NCBI RefSeq assembly: GCF_003112695.1 | Contig: NZ_BFBP01000013.1 | Coordinates: 172,180 to 236,179, forward strand | Source of the DNA: Azospira sp. I13 | GTDB taxonomy: Bacteria > Pseudomonadota > Gammaproteobacteria > Burkholderiales > Rhodocyclaceae | Length of the DNA stretch: 64,000 nucleotides | Direction: 5' to 3' | In this document: positions 55,222-63,642 of the stretch, piece after piece | How positions within the stretch are numbered: the stretch's first letter is position 1 | How the letters are laid out: each line of letters opens with the position of its first letter | Notes under the pieces: generated by a model | The model's input: only the letters and a program-made list of their open reading frames with translations | Told to the model about the DNA's origin: nothing | Database searches by the model: none | Program-made: the position numbers and the translations under genes

Positions 55222-56022
55222 ATGAGCGAACAAAACCATAACGGGCGCCGGGTCGGTGAGGTCGTGCTCGACCTGCAGAACATCTCCCTGCGCTTTGGCG
55301 GGGTCAAGGCCCTGACCGACATTTCCTTCAATGTGAAGGAACACGAGATCCGCGCCATCATCGGCCCCAACGGCGCCGGCAAGAGCTCCATGCTCAACGT
55401 CATCAACGGGGTGTACCACCCCCAGGAAGGCCGCATCGTCTTCCGCGGCGAAGAGCGCAAGAAGATGGAGCCCCACATGGCGGCCACCCAGGGCATTGCC
55501 CGCACCTTCCAGAACATCGCCCTGTTCAAGGGCATGAGCGTGCTCGACAACATCATGACCGGCCGCATCACCAAGATGAAGTGCGGCTTCCTGGAACAGG
55601 CGCTCTACCTGGGCCGGGCCCAGAAGGAAGAGCTGGCCCACCGGGAGAAGGTGGAGGAGGTCATCGATTTCCTGGAAATCCAGCACATCCGCAAGACGCC
55701 GGTGGGGCGCCTGCCCTATGGCCTGCAGAAGCGGGTGGAACTTGGCCGGGCCCTGGCCGCCGAGCCATCCCTGCTGCTGCTGGATGAGCCCATGGCGGGC
55801 ATGAACGTGGAAGAGAAGCAGGACATGTGCCGTTTCATCCTCGATGTGAACGACCAGTTCGGCACCACCATCGTCCTCATCGAGCACGACATGGGCGTGG
55901 TGATGGACATCTCCGACCGGGTGGTGGTCCTGGATTACGGCAAGAAGATCGGCGATGGCACGCCGGATGATGTGCGCAACAACCAGGAGGTGATTTCTGC
56001 CTATCTGGGCGTGGCCCACTAA
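55222..56022 (+). CDS. livG: Branched-chain-type ABC transporter ATPase LivG
   Basis: 266 residues. Walker A GPNGAGKSS, Q-loop FQNIALFKGM, signature LPYGLQKRVELGRAL, Walker B LLLLDEPMAGMN and switch LIEHDMGVVMDIS. The gap between Walker A and the signature, with FRGEERKKMEPH, is LivG-like. Energises the LivH/LivM permease. 18 bp after the ligase gene. Confidence 0.92.
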   Translation: MSEQNHNGRRVGEVVLDLQNISLRFGGVKALTDISFNVKEHEIRAIIGPNGAGKSSMLNVINGVYHPQEGRIVFRGEERKKMEPHMAATQGIARTFQNIALFKGMSVLDNIMTGRITKMKCGFLEQALYLGRAQKEELAHREKVEEVIDFLEIQHIRKTPVGRLPYGLQKRVELGRALAAEPSLLLLDEPMAGMNVEEKQDMCRFILDVNDQFGTTIVLIEHDMGVVMDISDRVVVLDYGKKIGDGTPDDVRNNQEVISAYLGVAH

Positions 56023-56036
56023 AGGAGGAACAAGCG

Positions 56037-56930
56037 ATGCAATTCTTTTTTGAAGTGCTGATCGGCGGCCTGCTCTCGGGGGTGATGTACTCCTTCGTGG
56101 CCCTGGGCTTCGTGCTGATCTACAAGGCCTCCGGCGTGTTCAACTTCGCCCAGGGCGCCATGGTGTTCTTTGCCGCCCTGACCTTCGTCGGCATCCAGGA
56201 AATGGGGGCGCCTTTCTGGCTCGCCCTGATCCTGGCCTTCGGCGCCATGGTGTTGCTGGGCATGGCGACCGAAAGGATCGTGCTGCGGCCCCTGGTGAAC
56301 CAGCCCCACATTACCCTGTTCATGGCCACCATCGGCCTCACATTCTTCGTCGAAGGTCTGGCCCAGGGCATCTGGGGCTCCACCGTGCGCGGCCTCGACC
56401 TGGGCATCCAGGACGAGCCCATCGAGTGGCTGATGGACAAGGCCGGCATCCTGGTCTCTTCCTTCGACCTCTTCGCTGCCGGTGTTGCCGCTGCGCTGGT
56501 TACCCTGCTGGCCCTGTTCTTCCAATACACCCGGGTGGGCCGCGCCCTGCGGGCGGTGGCGGATGACCACCAGGCCGCGCTCTCCATCGGTATCCCGCTG
56601 CAGAACATCTGGCGCATCGTCTGGGCTGTGGCCGGCTTTGTCGCTCTGGTGGCGGGGCTGCTTTGGGGCGCCCGCAACGGCGTGCAGTTTGCCCTGACCT
56701 TCACTGCCCTGAAGGCCCTGCCGGTACTCATTCTCGGCGGCTTCACCTCGGTGCCCGGCGCCATTGTTGGCGGCCTCATCATCGGCTCCACCGAGAAGCT
56801 GGCGGAAGTGTATCTGGGGGGCTACGTGGGCGGTGGCATCGACTCCTGGTTCCCCTATGTGATGGCCCTCGCCTTCCTGCTGGTCCGGCCTGAAGGCCTG
56901 TTCGGCGAGAAGCACATCGACCGGGTTTAA
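56037..56930 (+). CDS. livH: Branched-chain-type ABC transporter permease LivH
   Basis: 297 residues with about eight membrane helices. GVMYSFVALGFVLIYKASGVFNFAQGA is the family start, ALKALPVLILGGFTSVPGAIVGGLIIG the late cytoplasmic loop. Forms the inner-membrane channel with LivM. 14 bp after livG, GGAGG (56022-56028) ahead of ATG 56037. Confidence 0.93.
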   Translation: MQFFFEVLIGGLLSGVMYSFVALGFVLIYKASGVFNFAQGAMVFFAALTFVGIQEMGAPFWLALILAFGAMVLLGMATERIVLRPLVNQPHITLFMATIGLTFFVEGLAQGIWGSTVRGLDLGIQDEPIEWLMDKAGILVSSFDLFAAGVAAALVTLLALFFQYTRVGRALRAVADDHQAALSIGIPLQNIWRIVWAVAGFVALVAGLLWGARNGVQFALTFTALKALPVLILGGFTSVPGAIVGGLIIGSTEKLAEVYLGGYVGGGIDSWFPYVMALAFLLVRPEGLFGEKHIDRV

Positions 56931-56955
56931 CCGGATTCAAGGAGAGGACAAAACC

Positions 56956-58023
56956 ATGCTTTACCGTGAAGCCGGACAATTCAAGACCAGCTACGCTGCC
57001 GACCAGCAGATCTTCCCCATTCGTCAGGATCGCATCGCCATCGGCCTGATCCTGGCCGTGGCGGCCCTGGTGGTGCCCTTTGTCGCCAGCGAGTACTGGA
57101 TCAAGGCGATCCTGATTCCCTTCCTCATCTTCTCCCTGGCGGCATTGGGGCTGAATATCCTGACCGGCTATGCCGGCCAGCTTTCCCTGGGCTCTGCCGC
57201 CTTCATGGCGGTGGGGGCCTTCGCTGCCTACAACTTCATGGGGCGCATCGAGGGCATGCCGGTGCTGCTGGCCTTCATCGGCGGCGGTCTGTCGGCAGCA
57301 GCCGTGGGCATTCTCTTCGGCCTGCCGTCCTTGCGCATCAAGGGCTTCTACTTGGCGGTGGCGACCCTGGCGGCTCAGTTCTTCATCGTCTGGGCCCTCA
57401 CCAAGTTCGGCTGGTTCTCCATGGATTCGTCGTCCGGGGTGATTACCGCCCAGGACATCGTGATCCTCGGTTTCCGCTTCGACACGCCGGTCTCCGTCTA
57501 TCTGCTGGTCCTTACCATCGTGGTGGTGATGGCCCTGCTGGCGAAGAACATGGTGCGTAGCTCCGTTGGCCGGGCCTGGATGGCGGTGCGGGACATGGAC
57601 GTGGCCGCCGAGGTGATCGGTATCCGCATCATGCACACCAAGCTTCTGGCCTTTGCCATCAGCTCCTTCTACTGCGGTGTCGCCGGTGCGCTCTACGCCT
57701 ATGCCTACCTGGGCACGGTGGAGCCGGAGGGCTTCAATCTGGATCTGTCCTTCAAGATCCTCTTCATGATCATCATCGGCGGCGTCGGCTCCATCATGGG
57801 CTCCTTCCTCGGCTCCGCCTTCATCGTCCTGCTGCCCATCCTGCTGGATGTGCTGATCCAGGATTTTCTCACCGGCCTTCTGCCCCCCAGCATCAGCTCC
57901 AACCTGCAGCTGATGGTTTTCGGCGGGCTCATCATCTTCTTCCTCATCGTCGAGCCCCATGGCCTGGCGAGACTATGGCAGATCGGCAAGGAAAAGCTGC
58001 GCCTGTGGCCTTTCCCCCACTAA
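56956..58023 (+). CDS. livM: Branched-chain-type ABC transporter permease LivM
   Basis: 355 residues, about nine helices. AALGLNILTGYAGQLSLGSAAFMAVGAF is the typical LivM entry, IGGVGSIMGSFLGSAFIVLLP the loop that contacts the ATPases, and VFGGLIIFFLIVEPHGLARLW the end. Pairs with LivH. 25 bp after it. Confidence 0.93.
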   Translation: MLYREAGQFKTSYAADQQIFPIRQDRIAIGLILAVAALVVPFVASEYWIKAILIPFLIFSLAALGLNILTGYAGQLSLGSAAFMAVGAFAAYNFMGRIEGMPVLLAFIGGGLSAAAVGILFGLPSLRIKGFYLAVATLAAQFFIVWALTKFGWFSMDSSSGVITAQDIVILGFRFDTPVSVYLLVLTIVVVMALLAKNMVRSSVGRAWMAVRDMDVAAEVIGIRIMHTKLLAFAISSFYCGVAGALYAYAYLGTVEPEGFNLDLSFKILFMIIIGGVGSIMGSFLGSAFIVLLPILLDVLIQDFLTGLLPPSISSNLQLMVFGGLIIFFLIVEPHGLARLWQIGKEKLRLWPFPH

Positions 58024-58078
58024 CCCAGGTATTGGAAGTCATTGCAGCACCCATATAAACAGTAGAGGAGACAAGACA

Positions 58079-59407
58079 ATGAAAGTTAAAACTATCGCCC
58101 TGTTGGTCGCCGCAGCCGCCTCCGCCGGCGTGTCTGGTTCTGTCCTGGCCCAGGCCAAGGAGCAGTTCATCGGCCTGCCCTCCTACCGGGTCGGCCCCTA
58201 TGCGGCCGGTGGTTCTGGCATCTACGGTGGCTGGATCGACTACATGACCCTGGTGAACGAGCGGGACGGCGGCATCAACGGCGTCAAGCTGACCTGGGAA
58301 GAATGTGAGACCGAATACAACAATGCCCGGGGTGTTGAGTGCTACGAGCGTCTGAAGAAAAAGGGCGCCACTGGCAATACCACCTTCCAGCCCCTGTCCA
58401 CCGGCATCACCTACTCCGTGCTGGACAAGGTGGCCCAGGACAAGATTCCCATGGTGACCATTGGCTACGGCCGCACCGATGCGGCGGATGGCCGGGTCTT
58501 CCCCTGGGTCTTCCCGATGATCACTACCTACTGGTCCCAGGCCACCGGCATGGTCAAGTACATCGGCCAGAAGGAAGGCGGCCTGGACAAGCTGAAGGGC
58601 AAGAAGATCGTCTATCTCTACCACGACTCCGCCTTCGGCAAGGAAGGCATCCCCGTGCTGGAGAAGCAGGCCGCCAAGCATGGCTTCAACCTGAAGACCA
58701 TCCCCGTGGCCCACCCGGGCAACGAGCAGCAGTCCCAGTGGCTGACCATCCGCCAGGAGAAGCCTGACTGGGTGATCCTGTGGGGCTGGGGCGTGATGAA
58801 CCCGACCGCTCTCAAGGCCGCCGCCAAGACCGGCTTCCCGCGCGAGAAGATGGTGGGTGTGTGGTGGTCCGGCGCTGAGGAAGACACCGTGCCCGCCGGC
58901 GATGCCGCCAAGGGCTTTACCGCAGCCGGCTTCAACGTGGCCGGTACCAACTACCCGGTGGTCAAGGCCATCCAGGACAACGTCTACAAGAAGAACAAGG
59001 GCAACATGGAAGACAAGTCCCGGGTCGGGTCCATCTACTACAACCGGGGGGTGGTGCACGGCATCATCACCGTCGAGGCCATCCGCGTCGCCCAGGAAAA
59101 GTTCGGCAAGGGCAAGCCCCTCACCGCCGAGCAGGCCCGCTGGGGCTTCGAGCATCTGCACATTGATGCCAAGCGCCTGAAGGAACTGGGTGCCGAAGGC
59201 TTCATGCCCGATCTGGCCATCACCTGCGCCGACCACGAAGGTTCCGGCAAGGTGAAGTTCCAGCAGTGGGATGGCAAGGCCTGGAAGGTGGTTTCCGACT
59301 GGGTGGATGCGGACAAGGAAATGGTCCGCCCCATGATCGAGGAATCTGCCGGCAAGTACGCCAAGGAAAAGGGCCTGACCCTGCGCGACTGCGCCAAGGA
59401 AGGTTGA
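58079..59407 (+). CDS. ABC transporter substrate-binding protein (Liv/Amide type)
   Basis: 442 residues. Signal peptide MKVKTIALLVAAAASAGVSGSVLAQA, then a type I periplasmic binding protein: GGSGIYGGWIDYMTLVNERDGGINGVKLTW, and KKIVYLYHDSAFGKEGIPVLEKQA at the lobe hinge. In size and motifs it is closer to the binding proteins that capture aromatic or organic acids in Betaproteobacteria than to E. coli LivK, so I leave the substrate open. GAGGAG at 58065-58070 fixes ATG 58079. Placed between livM and livF. Confidence 0.9.
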   Translation: MKVKTIALLVAAAASAGVSGSVLAQAKEQFIGLPSYRVGPYAAGGSGIYGGWIDYMTLVNERDGGINGVKLTWEECETEYNNARGVECYERLKKKGATGNTTFQPLSTGITYSVLDKVAQDKIPMVTIGYGRTDAADGRVFPWVFPMITTYWSQATGMVKYIGQKEGGLDKLKGKKIVYLYHDSAFGKEGIPVLEKQAAKHGFNLKTIPVAHPGNEQQSQWLTIRQEKPDWVILWGWGVMNPTALKAAAKTGFPREKMVGVWWSGAEEDTVPAGDAAKGFTAAGFNVAGTNYPVVKAIQDNVYKKNKGNMEDKSRVGSIYYNRGVVHGIITVEAIRVAQEKFGKGKPLTAEQARWGFEHLHIDAKRLKELGAEGFMPDLAITCADHEGSGKVKFQQWDGKAWKVVSDWVDADKEMVRPMIEESAGKYAKEKGLTLRDCAKEG

Positions 59408-59420
59408 GCCTGAGCTGACC

Positions 59421-59446
59421 GGGGATGGGGCCGGCGCCCCATCCCC
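59421..59446 (+). terminator. Perfect 11-bp hairpin after the binding-protein gene
   Basis: GGGGATGGGGC (59421-59431) pairs perfectly with GCCCCATCCCC (59436-59446), loop CGGC. No U-tract follows and livF begins 22 bases later. Such hairpins stabilise or partly end the transcript so the abundant binding protein is made in excess over the ATPase. Confidence 0.6.
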
Positions 59447-59467
59447 TTCCCCCAGAGAAGGGAAAGA

Positions 59468-60310
59468 ATGCCAATGAACACGACGACCCAAGCCAGCCCG
59501 GCGGCCACCGACAACTACCTCAGCATCAACAATATCGAGGTCATCTACGACCACGTGATCCTGGTGCTCAAAGGGGTGTCCCTGACCGTTCCCAAGGGCA
59601 AGATCGTGGCCCTGCTGGGCGCCAACGGCGCCGGCAAGAGCACCACCCTGAAAGCCATTTCCAACCTGCTGCATGCCGAGCGGGGCGACGTCACCAAGGG
59701 CAACGTGGAATTCAAGGGTGCCCGGGTTGACCAGCTGACCCCCAACGAACTCGTCAAGCGGGGTGTCATCCAGGTGATGGAAGGCCGCCACTGCTTCGCC
59801 CACCTCTCCATTGAAGAAAACCTGCTCACCGGTGCCTACACCCGGGGAATTTCCCGCAGCGAGCTGAAGCAGAACCTGGAGATGGTCTACCACTACTTCC
59901 CCCGCCTGAAGACGCGCCGGGCCTCCCAGGCCGGCTATACCTCCGGCGGCGAGCAGCAGATGTGCGCCATCGGCCGGGCCCTCATGGCCAAGCCGGAAAT
60001 GATCCTGCTGGATGAGCCCTCCATGGGCCTGGCGCCCCAGATCGTCGAGGAAATTTTCGAGATCGTGAAGGACCTGAACAGCAAGGAAAACGTCAGCTTC
60101 CTCCTGGCCGAGCAGAACACCATGGTGGCCCTGCGCTACGCCGACCTGGGCTACATCCTGGAGAACGGCCGGGTAGTGATGGAAGGCGACGCCAAGGAGC
60201 TGGCTTCGAACGAGGACGTGAAGGAGTTCTACCTGGGGCTGTCGTCGGCGGGGCGCAAGAGCTTCAAGGATGTAAAGCACTACCGCCGCCGCAAACGCTG
60301 GCTCTCGTAG
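59468..60310 (+). CDS. livF: Branched-chain-type ABC transporter ATPase LivF
   Basis: 280 residues. Walker A GANGAGKSTTLKAI, Q-loop QVMEGRHCFAHLSIEENL, signature SGGEQQMCAIGRAL, Walker B MILLDEPSMGLAP and switch LAEQNTMVAL. The Arg-rich tail KHYRRRKRW is usual for this group. ATG 59468 follows GAAGGGAAAG; ATG 59474 is also possible. Its TAG stop is the first part of the structured repeat B. Confidence 0.92.
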   Translation: MPMNTTTQASPAATDNYLSINNIEVIYDHVILVLKGVSLTVPKGKIVALLGANGAGKSTTLKAISNLLHAERGDVTKGNVEFKGARVDQLTPNELVKRGVIQVMEGRHCFAHLSIEENLLTGAYTRGISRSELKQNLEMVYHYFPRLKTRRASQAGYTSGGEQQMCAIGRALMAKPEMILLDEPSMGLAPQIVEEIFEIVKDLNSKENVSFLLAEQNTMVALRYADLGYILENGRVVMEGDAKELASNEDVKEFYLGLSSAGRKSFKDVKHYRRRKRWLS

Positions 60311-60411
60311 GCAAAAGGGCACGCCGCCAGGCGGCGTTGTTCGCCGGCTTGTGGGCAGGAGCCCACGGCGCCGGCTCCCGCCTTGCCTGACGGCGCTACT
60401 TTTTTGCCTAC
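60307..60411. repeat. Structured intergenic repeat, copy B
   Basis: A 105-base hairpin collinear with copy A at 23008-23111. Outer stem GTAGGCAAAA (60307-60316) with TTTTGCCTAC (60402-60411); middle stem GCCGGC (60343-60348) with GCCGGC (60370-60375); inner stem GTGGGC (60351-60356) with GCCCAC (60361-60366) and an AGGA loop. Shares GGCGTTG, CTTGTG, CACGGCG and GCCTTGCCT with copy A. It includes the livF stop codon and separates livF from the PaaK-like ligase. Confidence 0.8.
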
Positions 60412-60471
60412 GGTACGTGGTAGTTGCAGGAACAAAAACAGAACTGATGAGCGTCGATTGAGGAACGCCCG

Positions 60472-61704
60472 ATGAAATACTACGACTCGCTGGAAACCCG
60501 AGACCCCGAGGAACGGGAGCGCTCATTGCTGGATCGTCTGCCGCGCCAGGTAGGCCATGCCAAGCTGCATTCGCCCTACTTTGCCAAGCTGCTGGCGGAG
60601 ATCAACCCCAATGACGTGCATAACCGGGAAGCCCTGGCGGCCCTGCCGGTGACGCGCAAGAGCGACCTGATCCATCTGCAGCGGGAACAGGCGCCCTTTG
60701 GCGGCATCAATGCCACGCCCCTGTCGGGCCTCAGCCGGGTCTATGCCTCCCCCGGGCCCATCTACGATCCGGAAGGCCGGGGCCAGGACTGGTGGCGTTT
60801 CGCCCGGGCTCTACATGCGGCGGGCTTCCGTTCCGGCGAGTTGATCCACAACACCTTTTCCTATCACTTCACGCCGGCCGGCTTCATGCTTGAGGGTGCT
60901 GCCCACAAGCTGGGCTGCCCGGTCTTTCCCGCCGGCATCGGTCAGACGGAAATGCAGGTGCAGGCCATTGCCGACCTGAGGCCGGCGGCCTATGTGGGCA
61001 CGCCCTCCTTTCTCAAGATCATTCTCGAGAAGGCGGATGAGCAACAGGCCGACGTTTCTTCCCTGTCCAAGGCCCTGGTTTCCGGCGAGGCCTTGCCGCC
61101 CTCCCTGCGCCAGGCCCTCAACGCCCGGGGCATCACCGTCCGCCAGTGCTACGCCACGGCCGACCTCGGCATGATTGCCTACGAAACCGAAGCCCAGGAA
61201 GGCCTGACCCTGGACGAGGACGTGCTGCTGGAGATCGTTCGCCCCGGCACCGGCGACCCGGTGGCGCCCGGGGAAGTGGGGGAGGTGCTGGTCACCACCT
61301 TCAACCTGGATTACCCCCTGATCCGCTTTGCCACCGGTGACCTTTCCGCCGTGCTGCCGGGCATTTCTCCCTGCGGTCGCAGCAATGTGCGTATCAAGGG
61401 CTGGCTGGGGCGGGCCGACCAGACCACCAAGGTCAAGGGCATGTTCGTCCATCCGCACCAGATCGCCCAGGTGCTCAAGCGCCACCCGGAAATCGCGCGG
61501 GCCCGCCTGGTGGTGGACAACGCCACCGGCCAGGACCGCATGACCCTGCACTGCGAAAGCGCCCGTAGCGACGATGTGTTGGGCGATGCCGTGATCGCCA
61601 GCATCCGCGACGTCACCAAGCTGCGGGGTGAAGTCCGTTTCGTCAGTCCCGGGGATCTGCCCAACGACGGCAAGGTCATCGACGACATCCGCAAGTACGA
61701 GTAA
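60472..61704 (+). CDS. Phenylacetate-CoA ligase-like adenylate-forming enzyme
   Basis: 410 residues of the PaaK-like ANL branch. The C-terminal acceptor and hinge motifs are present (RQCYATADLGMIAYE, IRFATGDLSAVL, KGMFVHPHQIAQVL), but the P-loop, usually S-S-G-T-T-G-x-P, reads ASPGPIYDPEGRG (92-104), lacking the Ser/Thr/Gly run. The enzyme may therefore handle ATP in an unusual way or be a distinct ligase family. Located at the end of the Liv operon after repeat B. The substrate is probably an aromatic or short organic acid. Confidence 0.78.
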   Translation: MKYYDSLETRDPEERERSLLDRLPRQVGHAKLHSPYFAKLLAEINPNDVHNREALAALPVTRKSDLIHLQREQAPFGGINATPLSGLSRVYASPGPIYDPEGRGQDWWRFARALHAAGFRSGELIHNTFSYHFTPAGFMLEGAAHKLGCPVFPAGIGQTEMQVQAIADLRPAAYVGTPSFLKIILEKADEQQADVSSLSKALVSGEALPPSLRQALNARGITVRQCYATADLGMIAYETEAQEGLTLDEDVLLEIVRPGTGDPVAPGEVGEVLVTTFNLDYPLIRFATGDLSAVLPGISPCGRSNVRIKGWLGRADQTTKVKGMFVHPHQIAQVLKRHPEIARARLVVDNATGQDRMTLHCESARSDDVLGDAVIASIRDVTKLRGEVRFVSPGDLPNDGKVIDDIRKYE

Positions 61705-61736
61705 CTCGAGCCACCTCATTACCTCTGCCTGTTGTG

Positions 61737-61764
61737 GGGGCGCCTTCGGGCGCCCCATTTTTTT
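61737..61764 (+). terminator. Terminator of the Liv/ligase operon
   Basis: GGGGCGCC (61737-61744) with GGCGCCCC (61749-61756), TTCG loop, then A and a T7 run. The remaining about 165 bases before the chemoreceptor hold no gene; I see no convincing sigma-28 or sigma-54 promoter. Confidence 0.9.
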
Positions 61765-61929
61765 CCCCATACCTTGGCGCGTACAGACTGGCTAGGGGGG
61801 TATCCAGGCTGGCGATGGGGGCAGGAATTTGAGAACATGGCAGGGTGTTGTCAGTAATAGCCCGTACTTTGCTGACTGCGGTCCCTAAAATAGATCAAAC
61901 CCGGCAGCAAGGCCGGGAGAGGAATCCTC

Positions 61930-63537
61930 ATGACCATTGCCAAACGCCTCGTTCTGCTCATCCTGGTGGCGCTGATCGGCCTCATCGCGGTGGGTGTTTT
62001 CGGCCTGCACCAGATGGGCGCGATCAATGCCAACCTGGCCTATGCCCATGAAAACTCCATCCCCAGCATCCGCAAGGTGGCCAATATGGAGGCTGGTTTC
62101 CTCAAGCTGCGCACCCAGATGCTGATCTTCCTGCTCAGTACCGATGAGCAGCGGCCGGCAGTGGAAAAGCGCATCAATGGTGCCAAGGACGATCTGCAAC
62201 GCTACCTGCAGGATTACGAGCGCCTCATCAGCGATGACAAGGACCGCCAGTACCTGGACAACAGCAAGGCCCTGGTGAAGGAATACATCTCCCTGCTCGA
62301 TCCGGCCATCGCCGCCACCCGTGACGGCCAGACCGAAAAGGCCCGGGCTGGTATCGGCCAGGCCGGTGAGATTTCCAAGAAGCTGGCCGACAACATCGAG
62401 GCCCATGCCAAATACAACGAGCAACTGGCGGAAGAGGAAGTGCGCAAGGCCAGCGAGGCCTACAGCAGCGGGAAGATCGGCTCCATTGTAGTGATTGCGC
62501 TGGCCGCCCTGTTCACGGCTGGCCTGGGATTCATGGTGTATCAGCACGTGAGCGGTTCCCTGGGCGGCATGGTGAGCATGTTCACCCGTATCGAGCGGGA
62601 ACTGGATTTCACCGGCCGCCTACCGGTGCGGGGCACGGATGAGGTGGCCCAGGCCGCCAGTGCCTTCAACCGCCTGCTGGAGCGCCTGCAAGCCAGCTTC
62701 CGGGAAATTTCCAACCACACCCAGGCCGTCAATACGGCAGCCAACCGGGTGGCCACGGCTTCCCACGAGATGTCCATCGCCTCCGGCCACCAGAGCGAGG
62801 CCGCCTCCAGTATGGCGGCCACGGTGGAGGAAATGACCGTCAGCATCACCCACGTGGCGGATCGGGCCAGCGAGGCCAACATCCTTTCCGTGGCTTCCGG
62901 CGACCTGGCTCACAAGGGCGAGGAAATCATCGGTGAGACCGTCCATGGCATCAACGGCATCGCCGAAACCGTGCGCAATGCCTCCGAACAGATCGCCCGC
63001 CTGGAGCAGCAGAGTGAGCGTATCAACAACGTGGTGGCAGTGATCAAGGAAGTGGCCGACCAGACCAACCTGCTGGCTCTCAACGCCGCCATCGAAGCGG
63101 CCCGGGCCGGCGAGCAGGGCCGGGGCTTCGCCGTGGTGGCCGACGAGGTGCGCAAGCTGGCCGAGCGCACCACCCAGTCCACCCAGGAAATCGCCACCAC
63201 CATCCTGGAAATGCAGGCCGGTGCCCAGGCTGCGGTGCAGGGCATCCATGCTGTGGTGGAAAAGGTGGATACGGGGGTCTCCCGGGCTGAGCAGGCCAAC
63301 CAGGCCATCCAGGAAATCGGCGGCGGTTCCCGTCGCACGGTGGATATGGTGGGTGACATTTCCGATGCCATCCGCGAACAGAGCATGGCCAGCACCGCCA
63401 TTGCCCAGCAAGTGGAGAAGATCGCCCAGATGTCCGAGGAGAATAGTGCCGCGGCCCAGTCCACCTCCGATACCGCAGGTGAACTGGCCCATCTGGCTCA
63501 GGAAATGCAGCAGGTGGTGGCCCAGTACCGGCTCTAA
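61930..63537 (+). CDS. Methyl-accepting chemotaxis protein
   Basis: 535 residues. Membrane helix 1 (about 7-27), periplasmic four-helix-bundle sensor (about 30-180) of the 4HB type, membrane helix 2 (about 183-205), HAMP (about 206-258), then the cytoplasmic coiled-coil signalling domain with the hairpin tip [35 protein letters not shown]. No CheB/CheR tether pentapeptide at the C-terminus. The ligand is unknown. Monocistronic, with ribosome site GGGAGAGGA before ATG 61930. Confidence 0.93.
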   Translation: MTIAKRLVLLILVALIGLIAVGVFGLHQMGAINANLAYAHENSIPSIRKVANMEAGFLKLRTQMLIFLLSTDEQRPAVEKRINGAKDDLQRYLQDYERLISDDKDRQYLDNSKALVKEYISLLDPAIAATRDGQTEKARAGIGQAGEISKKLADNIEAHAKYNEQLAEEEVRKASEAYSSGKIGSIVVIALAALFTAGLGFMVYQHVSGSLGGMVSMFTRIERELDFTGRLPVRGTDEVAQAASAFNRLLERLQASFREISNHTQAVNTAANRVATASHEMSIASGHQSEAASSMAATVEEMTVSITHVADRASEANILSVASGDLAHKGEEIIGETVHGINGIAETVRNASEQIARLEQQSERINNVVAVIKEVADQTNLLALNAAIEAARAGEQGRGFAVVADEVRKLAERTTQSTQEIATTILEMQAGAQAAVQGIHAVVEKVDTGVSRAEQANQAIQEIGGGSRRTVDMVGDISDAIREQSMASTAIAQQVEKIAQMSEENSAAAQSTSDTAGELAHLAQEMQQVVAQYRL

Positions 63538-63563
63538 GCCGGAAGTTCTTGCCCCGGAAACAG

Positions 63564-63591
63564 GAAAAGCGCCCGTGGGCGCTTTTCTTTT
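63564..63591. terminator. Terminator between chemoreceptor and hemerythrin
   Basis: GAAAAGCGCCC (63564-63574) with GGGCGCTTTTC (63577-63587), then TTT. Convergent genes on both sides; the stem is flanked by A and T runs and can work in both directions. Confidence 0.8.
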
Positions 63592-63642
63592 GCATGCCCG
63601 GCAAGCGCGAGAGACCGTGGGCGGCGCAAGGTGGGGGCGGCC

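Noticed and set aside
53644-56019. A reverse-strand open frame of about 790 codons under the acyl-CoA ligase and livG
   Set aside because: Shadow of two well-supported plus-strand genes; no ribosome site and no recognisable domain.
57944-60526. A reverse-strand open frame of about 860 codons under the binding-protein gene and livF
   Set aside because: It runs through two conserved genes, the intergenic hairpin and repeat B, and its product lacks motifs.
61836-61853. Possible sigma-54 promoter before the chemoreceptor
   Set aside because: TGGCAGGGTGTTGTC resembles the -24 box, but the -12 GC dinucleotide is missing, so it is not supported.
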